Shown here: one piece after another, positions 6,933-12,245 of the stretch
Position numbering within the stretch: position 1 is the first letter of the stretch
Layout of the letters: the number at the start of each line of letters is the position of its first letter
Assembly (NCBI GenBank): GCA_964510575.1
Contig: CAZECN010000039.1
Location: 1 to 23,002 of the forward strand
Direction of reading: 5' to 3'
DNA from: CALKYB01 sp964510575
Lineage (GTDB): Bacteria > Bdellovibrionota_C > UBA2361 > SZUA-149 > CALKYB01
Length of the DNA stretch: 23,002 bases
The notes under the pieces: model-generated
What the model saw: the letters and a program-made list of their open reading frames with translations, nothing else
The model's database searches: none
What the model was told of the DNA's origin: nothing
Program-made: the position numbers and the translations under genes

Positions 6933-8306
6933 CTAGTTACTAGCAAACCTTTCTCGCAGTGTTCTCAATTTTTCCTTTCCAAAACTAGCCTTGGTTTCGA
7001 GGATTGATGACGCGAAGACAGTGGTCAATCCAACTATCGCCAGAACCATCCAAGGGCTAACCCAAGAGAAGAGAAAGGTGAAATTAACCTGGTAGATTAA
7101 AGTCCCTATGAAGGCGACTATTCCTAATCTAAAAATAAACTTATCTCGCAGTTGGAATCCGACTATAATGGTAAGCAGTGAATTAACAAGACAAATTACA
7201 GTGACTAGTAAAATCGCTATGGAGGTCTTCCAGAAATAGGGAGAACTATATTGCATCATTCCGATAAAGCTTCCAGTTAAGGCTATCAAAGCAGCAAAAC
7301 GATTGTAATTTCTACCAGTGCCCCTGGAGTATTTACCGAGTACTACTAACCCTGCCGCTATTAGATAGCCAGCAAGCATATCCTCTAAGCCACGATCCAA
7401 GTGCAACTTGTCAGCTAATTCATTGGCGATACATTGAGCTGCTCCAATGGTCGGAAAACTTGCAAAAAATTGAATGAACTTTCCAGTCCTCTCTCTTTTT
7501 AACAAGCTTCCAATTCCAACCAAAGTTGCTGATAATAAAATCAATACTAGAGCCTCGATTATCTCAGTGTGTGGATAGAGAAGAAGGTTTCTTACTAAAG
7601 CGACACCAACTGGAACGGCTGGTAGAATTCTCATCGCGCTAGCTTCCCAAGTTTCCATTGCAGTTTCTCCCTTGAAGATTTTGCGATCTAGGAAAAATAT
7701 TGCTGATAGAGCTACTACCGACGCAATGGCTATAAGCGAGCCGTCTCGGATTGGTAAAAGAAGAAGCGTGTTACTGGCAAGGTATATAGCAGTAATTTTC
7801 CTTGCCTCAGCTCTAGCCATTGCAGAAATGCCTGAATAAGCAACAGGTATTAGGACTAGCGTTGCCACTAGCATTACAATTGCCAAAGAAAGCGCTGGGA
7901 CTGGATCAAAGGAGAGGTAGGATAGATTTCGTCCAAAGTCAGCTTTACCAGCAAAGTTGGCGTAGAGCATTGCCCCTAGTTGAGTAGCGTGGGCTGGAAG
8001 AAAAGCTGCTCCAATTGCCAATAGCGTTCTGGCTCCCTTGTCTTCTCTCAATTTTATTCCAAGGCCAAAACCACAGGCTGAAAGAGAGAGAGTAAAGAGT
8101 AGAAAGTAGCCGTAGCGATGAATTGAGTCCCAACCTCCCCAGCCTTGAAGTAAAAAGCTAGCAGCTGATGCAAAAAGAATAGTTGCGCCTAAGTATCTAA
8201 GAAGTTGAGGAAGGTCTTTGATTCCAAAAGACTTCTCTCCTTTTTTAGAATTTGAGTCTTCCTCATATTCGAATGCTATGGGTTTCGAAGTAGCTGTGTT
8301 TTTCAT
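6933..8306 (-). CDS. Large polytopic membrane protein of unknown function
   Basis: A 457-aa protein with a polar N-terminus of about 32 residues (acidic patch FEYEEDSNSKKGEK), then roughly 12-14 hydrophobic segments to near the C-terminus and a basic tail (GKEKLRTLRERF). It has no signal peptide, soluble domain or catalytic motif I can name. The LLRYLGATILF start and repeated short helices loosely recall DUF2157-type proteins, but I would not assign it. It is the second gene of a unit with the PspA-like gene upstream: 58 bp separate them, containing a strong hairpin, and GGAG precedes the ATG at a 6-base spacing. The arrangement suggests an envelope-stress role together with the PspA-like protein. 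That role is inference from position only. Confidence 0.8.
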   Translation of the reverse strand: MKNTATSKPIAFEYEEDSNSKKGEKSFGIKDLPQLLRYLGATILFASAASFLLQGWGGWDSIHRYGYFLLFTLSLSACGFGLGIKLREDKGARTLLAIGAAFLPAHATQLGAMLYANFAGKADFGRNLSYLSFDPVPALSLAIVMLVATLVLIPVAYSGISAMARAEARKITAIYLASNTLLLLPIRDGSLIAIASVVALSAIFFLDRKIFKGETAMETWEASAMRILPAVPVGVALVRNLLLYPHTEIIEALVLILLSATLVGIGSLLKRERTGKFIQFFASFPTIGAAQCIANELADKLHLDRGLEDMLAGYLIAAGLVVLGKYSRGTGRNYNRFAALIALTGSFIGMMQYSSPYFWKTSIAILLVTVICLVNSLLTIIVGFQLRDKFIFRLGIVAFIGTLIYQVNFTFLFSWVSPWMVLAIVGLTTVFASSILETKASFGKEKLRTLRERFASN

Positions 8307-8328
8307 GATTGTCTCCAGTTTATTTTAT

Positions 8329-8351
8329 GCAGGGCGGTTGTGCCGCCCTGC
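8329..8351 (-). other. Strong intercistronic hairpin between the PspA-like gene and the membrane gene
   Basis: GCAGGGCGG and CCGCCCTGC form a perfect, GC-rich 9-bp stem with a 5-base loop, in the 58-bp gap and just ahead of the ribosome binding site of the downstream gene. On the coding (minus) strand it is followed by ATAAAATAAAC, not a T-run, so it is not a standard terminator. It may stabilise the upstream cistron or set the relative expression of the two genes. Confidence 0.7.
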
Positions 8352-8364
8352 TAGATCAATATTT

Positions 8365-8991
8365 TTATCCAAGTAGGTTTTTTAGAGCTTCCTCGAGCTC
8401 CAAATCCTCTTCTTCGTTTTCGAATTCAGTCTCAAAATTGTCACAGTCGCTAGTGTATGATTCGCATTTGGCTAGCTTCACCTCCCAGCGTTCGAAGATT
8501 TCGTCTATCTCAGAAACAATTCCAATATTCTCTTCGCCAAAGCTGGTATTGGTCTTTACTCGACACTCCCTTGCGGCAAGTTGGTGTTTTCTCTGTTTGA
8601 GTTGATTGACCCTTTGATCTATGGCCTCAAGATCTTTACCTAACTGTCGCTCGAGATTTCGGTGCTCAGTCACTTGTTCTTCGAGTGAGGCAATTTCTTT
8701 TTCAGATTGAAGTGCTCGTTTTAGACATTCTTTCGCTTTTTCTCGATCTGTTGTGGCGGTGTTCTTTGCTCTTTCTTTCCACTTTTCTTCAGCATCTGTA
8801 AGCTCAGCAATTCTTTTCCTCATTTTTAGGCCATCATTTCTGATTCTGTTTAGTTTTACTCTGGCTGTAGCACTGGCTTCAGACATATCTCGCAGAGAGC
8901 TTTCCACAAGAGCTTCATGGTTCTCGACTTGAGTGATCATCCAGTCAAAGCTGCTGCCTAGAGTAGTGGTCCATCTTTTTATAAGTTTCAT
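8365..8991 (-). CDS. PspA/IM30-family coiled-coil protein
   Basis: A 208-aa protein of the PspA/IM30 (Vipp1) family, peripheral membrane proteins that form ESCRT-III-like assemblies and protect the inner membrane. An N-terminal amphipathic stretch (MKLIKRWTTTLGSSFDWMITQVENHEALV) is followed by a Leu/Glu/Lys/Arg-rich coiled coil, about residues 30-135, with the family-typical W-KERA and KRALQSEKEI segments. The C-terminal segment (SEIDEIFERWEVKLAKCES) precedes an unusually acidic tail. It is slightly shorter than E. coli PspA. The start at 8991 is supported by AAGGAG 7 bases upstream; a longer reading to 9042 would begin inside the leader hairpin. It is the first gene of the unit with the membrane protein at 6933. 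No pspF, pspB or pspC lies in the window, and I see no sigma54 promoter. Confidence 0.8.
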   Translation of the reverse strand: MKLIKRWTTTLGSSFDWMITQVENHEALVESSLRDMSEASATARVKLNRIRNDGLKMRKRIAELTDAEEKWKERAKNTATTDREKAKECLKRALQSEKEIASLEEQVTEHRNLERQLGKDLEAIDQRVNQLKQRKHQLAARECRVKTNTSFGEENIGIVSEIDEIFERWEVKLAKCESYTSDCDNFETEFENEEEDLELEEALKNLLG

Positions 8992-9012
8992 TTTTATCTC
9001 CTTAACAGGGTT

Positions 9013-9036
9013 AAAAAAGAGGGGGTTCTCTCCCTC
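9013..9036 (-). terminator. Attenuator-like terminator in the PspA-like gene leader
   Basis: On the minus strand GAGGG (9036-9032) and CCCTC (9023-9019) form a 5-bp GC-rich stem with an 8-base loop, followed at once by six T (9018-9013). It lies about 20 bases upstream of the start codon, between a TATAAC-like box (around 9051-9046) and the ribosome binding site. The geometry is that of a weak intrinsic terminator inside the 5' leader. Confidence 0.55.
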
Positions 9037-9086
9037 GCACACTGTTATAATGCCGGAAGATCGCTCAATTTTGCGCTCTTATAAGA

Positions 9087-9097
9087 TTACATTGTAA
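9087..9097. promoter_or_regulatory. Possible operator, TTAC-N3-GTAA site 1
   Basis: TTACATTGTAA in the divergent region between the PspA-like gene and the M42 peptidase gene. It has the same half-sites and 3-base spacing as the site at 9170. On the minus strand it falls just upstream of a TATAAG box. It may bind a shared regulator, but there is no direct evidence. Confidence 0.3.
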
Positions 9098-9133
9098 CCT
9101 AGTAGGAGTTTTAGTGACTTTGAGAAGGAAAAA

Positions 9134-9150
9134 TAGGCTTTAAATGCCTA
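9134..9150. repeat. Small inverted repeat
   Basis: TAGGC and GCCTA separated by 7 bases, in the middle of the same divergent intergenic region. It could be a hairpin or a regulator site; there is no U-tract. Confidence 0.25.
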
Positions 9151-9169
9151 ATTGCTGTGAGCATAGAAT

Positions 9170-9182
9170 GTTACAAAGTAAC
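9170..9182. promoter_or_regulatory. Possible operator, TTAC-N3-GTAA site 2
   Basis: GTTAC-AAA-GTAAC, a perfect 5-bp dyad with 3-base spacer, 70 bp upstream of the M42 peptidase start. It overlaps where the -35 region would be if TAATAT (9194-9199) is the -10 box of that gene. Confidence 0.35.
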
Positions 9183-9251
9183 TAACAGATCCGTTAATAT
9201 CTTTCAGGAGCTATTGGGCGGCAATAATGGAACGATGAGGAAGAGCTAATT

Positions 9252-10256
9252 ATGCTTCTAGAAAAACTATCCAATGCTTTTGGCCCTAGTGGATATGAGG
9301 CAGGAGTTGCAGAACTGGTTAAGAATGAACTTGGCTCAGATGCCCTGCAGGATCGTTTTGGTAATGTCTACCTTGAGAAGAAAGGCCAATCTTCTAATCG
9401 AATACTTGTAGTTGCACATCTAGACGAGGTTGGTTTTCAGATACAGAGTATTACTGATGAAGGGCAGCTTAGAATGCAGCCTCTTGGAAAATGGTCAGAT
9501 GCTGTAATGACAGCTCAGCGGATTAAGATTAGAACTCGTTCTGGAAAGTTAATTCTCGGAACTTTCTCTTCTATCCCTCCGCACCTTTCTTTCGGAGAGG
9601 CGAGTTATAGCCTCGAGGATACTTTAGTTGATATTGGTTGTAGCTCCTTCGCAGAAGTAAAAGACCTTGGTGTGAGCATAGGGGATCCAGCTGTTCCCGC
9701 CACGAGTTTTCAGGCTCTCGCAGGAGAGGGGAAGTACTTAGGCAAGGCGTTTGATGACCGGGTTGGCTGTGCGGTTATCCTGGAGCTTGAGAAGAAGCTA
9801 AGAGAGAGGAGTATCGATCCGACTATTATTTATGGTTTTAGTGTTCAAGAGGAGTTAGGAGCTAGAGGAGCATTGACACTGGCTGAAGCTGTAAAGCCAG
9901 ATATAGCAATTGTGGTTGAAGGGCCGCCAGCTGACGATGTGATAGGTAGATCAAGAGTGGAGCAGCAAGGTCGTTGTGGCAGTGGAGTGCAGATTAGAGT
10001 TAGAGATGAAGGAGCTATTTCTAGTCCAGCCTTAGTGGAGGCTTTTGAGAACTTAGGAGAGAAAAATGGTATTCCTACCCAGACAGCAGTGAGAAAAAAA
10101 GCTCTAACTGACGCTAAGTCTATTCAATTTGCTGGGGGAGGGGTAGAGTGTGTAGTACTTGGAGTTCCCTGTAGGTATATTCATTCTCCAAATAGCATAG
10201 TATTTGATTCTGACATTAAGGCTTGTATTGCGCTGCTGGAATCTTACTTGAGCTAA
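9252..10256 (+). CDS. M42-family metallopeptidase (tetrahedral aminopeptidase type)
   Basis: Predicted cytoplasmic dinuclear-metal aminopeptidase, probably a large tetrahedral oligomer that trims short peptides. Full-length at 334 aa. Likely metal and catalytic residues are visible in order: His56 (VVAHLDEVGF), bridging Asp168 (GKAFDDRVG), catalytic Glu200 and ligand Glu201 (VQEELGARG), Glu223 (VVEGPPADD) and His311 (CRYIHSP). Residue 223 is often Asp in this family; some members have Glu there. The ATG follows GAGGAAGAG at good spacing. The gene is divergent from the PspA-like unit and 70 bp upstream of prfC on the same strand. Substrate cannot be told from sequence; cellulase (CelM/FrvX) annotations of this family are historical. 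Confidence 0.9.
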   Translation: MLLEKLSNAFGPSGYEAGVAELVKNELGSDALQDRFGNVYLEKKGQSSNRILVVAHLDEVGFQIQSITDEGQLRMQPLGKWSDAVMTAQRIKIRTRSGKLILGTFSSIPPHLSFGEASYSLEDTLVDIGCSSFAEVKDLGVSIGDPAVPATSFQALAGEGKYLGKAFDDRVGCAVILELEKKLRERSIDPTIIYGFSVQEELGARGALTLAEAVKPDIAIVVEGPPADDVIGRSRVEQQGRCGSGVQIRVRDEGAISSPALVEAFENLGEKNGIPTQTAVRKKALTDAKSIQFAGGGVECVVLGVPCRYIHSPNSIVFDSDIKACIALLESYLS

Positions 10257-10326
10257 CCTAACTTGTATTTCACTAAGTGATCTTTTACTGTCCGCAGCTC
10301 CACAGATTTATATTTTTATCTAAACT

Positions 10327-11934
10327 ATGAGTGACCAAGAAACAGCAGCTTTGATTCGAGCCGAAGCAGTAAGAAGAAGAACTTTCGCAATCATATCTCA
10401 CCCGGATGCTGGTAAGACTACTTTGACAGAGAAGCTCTTGCTTTATGCAGGGATGGTTAGAACTGCTGGAATGGTCAGGGGTAGAAAGTCTGATAAGCAT
10501 GCTAGTTCGGACTGGATGGGTATGGAGCAAGAAAGAGGAATCTCTATTACTGCCTCGGCTATGCAGTATGAGTTTAAGGACTGCGTTATTAATGTTCTCG
10601 ATACTCCCGGTCACCAAGATTTTTCTGAAGACACTTATAGAACCCTTACGGCTGCTGACTGTGCTTTGATGGTGATTGATGCAACTACCGGTGTTCAGGA
10701 GCAAACCATTAAGTTGTTTAAGGTTTGTAAAATGAGAGGAATACCTATTCTCACCTTCATTAATAAGATGGACCTTCCTGGCCGTGACCCTTTCGAGCTT
10801 GTAGCTGAAGTAGAGGAGATTCTTGGTATCAACGGAGTGCCGATGAATTGGCCAGTAGGTTCTGGTAAAGAGTTTCAAGGGGTTGTCGATTGTAGCTCAG
10901 ATGAGATTACCCTTTTTGAAAAAGCATCAGTAAGAGGAGCTCAGCGTGCCGAATCCAAAAAGGTGCAAAGGTCAGAAGCAGACCTTCCTGAGAATTTAGC
11001 TGAAGAGTTGGGATATGAGCTGGAATTGATTCGAGAAGCTGGCGACAGCTATCAAGAAGAAGAATTTCTAGCAGGTAATATAACACCTGTTTTCTTCGGC
11101 TCAGCTTTGACTAATTTTGGTGTTGAGCCTTTTTATGATGCTTTTATTGATATAGCTCCAGCTCCTAGAGTGCGAGTGGCCAACAATTCAAGCGGCGAAG
11201 AGATTGGCATCGATCCAAGTAGTCCTGAATTCAGTGCTTATGTCTTTAAGATTCAGGCTAACCTTGACCCTAAGCATAGAGACAGTATGGCTTATTTGCG
11301 TGTTTGCTCAGGCAGGTTTGAACGGGACATGACGGTTAGACATGGTTCCACTGGCGAGAAAATTAGAATGTCACGCTCTCATGCCATGTTTGGTGGGGAC
11401 CGGAGTACTTTAGATTTTGCTTATCCAGGGGATATAATAGGAGTAGTTAATCCAGGAGCTTTTGCGATCGGTGACACTGTCTCAGGCAAAGGTGGATTTG
11501 GTTTTCAGCCAATGCCAACCTTCCCTCCGGAGGTTGTAGCTGAACTCAGACCTAAAGATGTTATGAAGAGGAAGGCCTTTGATAAAGGTATGAGTCAATT
11601 AAGTAGTGAAGGTGCTGTGCTTGTCCTGAACAAGTTTAAGAATCCTCAAGCTGAACCTTTGATTGCTGCTGTAGGTCAGCTGCAGTTTGATGTTTTGCAG
11701 TACCGGATTAAGAATGAATACGGAGTGGACACTGCCTTAAGTATGCTGCCTTACTGCCATGGTGCTTGGCTTGAAGGCGATGCCTCAAGTTTCACCACTC
11801 CATCTAACTCTCTTTTAGCTGAAACCTTGTCGGGTAAAATGGTTCTTCTTTATACCAGTGACTGGCAGAAAAGTTTTGCTGAGGAGCAAAACCCCGACCA
11901 TAAGTTGAAAGGCTTTATTGATGAGGTGCTATAA
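10327..11934 (+). CDS. prfC: Peptide chain release factor 3
   Basis: GTPase that removes RF1/RF2 from the ribosome after peptide release. The 535-aa length matches the family. GTPase motifs are G1 SHPDAGKTT (24-32), switch region GISIT (71-75), G3 DTPGH (92-96) and G4 NKMD (146-149). The segment DFSEDTYRTLTAADC and the later ILTFINKMDLPGRDPFELVAEVE are RF3 signatures that separate it from EF-G. The remaining domains run to the end without interruption. There is no clear Shine-Dalgarno sequence before the ATG (upstream is TTTTATCTAAACT), which is unusual for such a gene. A long minus-strand reading frame inside it is a coding shadow. Confidence 0.97.
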   Translation: MSDQETAALIRAEAVRRRTFAIISHPDAGKTTLTEKLLLYAGMVRTAGMVRGRKSDKHASSDWMGMEQERGISITASAMQYEFKDCVINVLDTPGHQDFSEDTYRTLTAADCALMVIDATTGVQEQTIKLFKVCKMRGIPILTFINKMDLPGRDPFELVAEVEEILGINGVPMNWPVGSGKEFQGVVDCSSDEITLFEKASVRGAQRAESKKVQRSEADLPENLAEELGYELELIREAGDSYQEEEFLAGNITPVFFGSALTNFGVEPFYDAFIDIAPAPRVRVANNSSGEEIGIDPSSPEFSAYVFKIQANLDPKHRDSMAYLRVCSGRFERDMTVRHGSTGEKIRMSRSHAMFGGDRSTLDFAYPGDIIGVVNPGAFAIGDTVSGKGGFGFQPMPTFPPEVVAELRPKDVMKRKAFDKGMSQLSSEGAVLVLNKFKNPQAEPLIAAVGQLQFDVLQYRIKNEYGVDTALSMLPYCHGAWLEGDASSFTTPSNSLLAETLSGKMVLLYTSDWQKSFAEEQNPDHKLKGFIDEVL

Positions 11935-11982
11935 CTGCGCCTCATTGAAAGTTCGGTTTTGCTAGATTGAGGATAGGCGCAG
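11935..11982 (+). other. Stem-loop directly after the prfC stop
   Basis: CTGCGCC (11935-11941) pairs perfectly with GGCGCAG (11976-11982), and an inner TCA/TGA pairing is possible. No U-tract follows (TATAGAG), so it is not a clear terminator. The 3' arm is part of GGCGCAGTAT, which recurs at 12146-12155, so the 5' arm could alternatively pair there. Confidence 0.5.
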
Positions 11983-12016
11983 TATAGAGCCGAGCGCAGG
12001 CGAGGCCAAAATAAAA

Positions 12017-12241
12017 TATACTCAACCTCAAAATATGCTTTCCAAGACCTTTAGGTCTTGTCTAAATTAATAATTATTAATTCGGAAAATCAAGGTATTT
12101 GGAGACCCTAATAAAAAAACGCTGGTCGCGTTTTACAGATGCTCCGGCGCAGTATCTGTCCTCTGGCCATGCTAACGCATGGCGGACATACTAAACCCGG
12201 CCACTCCCTTAAAAGACGAACATTAAAGTCGGTTGAGTATA
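12017..12241. repeat. 225-bp hairpin-rich element with 11-bp terminal inverted repeats
   Basis: TATACTCAACC (12017-12027) and GGTTGAGTATA (12231-12241) are perfect inverted repeats bounding the gene-free stretch between prfC and the MscS-family gene. Inside, in order: CAAGACCT-TT-AGGTCTTG (12043-12060); an 18-bp perfect palindrome (12065-12082); AAAACGC/GCGTTTT (12116-12134); ACAGAT/ATCTGT (12135-12159); and GCCATGC-TAAC-GCATGGC (12166-12183), extendable by TGTCC/GGACA. There is no coding potential I trust. The TA at each outer edge is what a TA-targeting (IS630/mariner-type) miniature element would leave, so a MITE is one reading. The alternative is a structured RNA closed by a long-range stem. 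Confidence 0.6.
12113..12134 (-). terminator. Candidate terminator for the MscS-family gene
   Basis: On the minus strand AAAACGC-GACCA-GCGTTTT forms a 7-bp stem followed by further T (TTTATT), about 110 bp after the stop at 12246. The stem has only three GC pairs, so it may be weak. It lies within the inverted-repeat element. Confidence 0.4.
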
Positions 12242-12245
12242 GGAT

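Noticed and set aside
8309..8605. 98-codon plus-strand reading frame over the PspA-like gene
   Set aside because: Ser/Phe-rich antisense shadow of the coiled-coil gene; its start lies in the intercistronic hairpin region and there is no ribosome binding site of note.
8992..9042. N-terminal extension of the PspA-like protein to 9042
   Set aside because: The extension reads through the leader hairpin and ribosome binding site; AAGGAG before 8991 and the family N-terminus favour the shorter form.
10285..10878. 197-codon minus-strand reading frame inside prfC
   Set aside because: It is fully antisense to a strongly conserved RF3 gene, and its translation is Ser/His-rich with no family resemblance; a coding shadow.
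12017..12241. tmRNA, RNase P RNA or 6S RNA
   Set aside because: I looked for the RNase P core (GAAAGUCCGG-like), a tmRNA alanine acceptor with terminal CCA and tag frame, and the long 6S helix with a central bubble. None is present.
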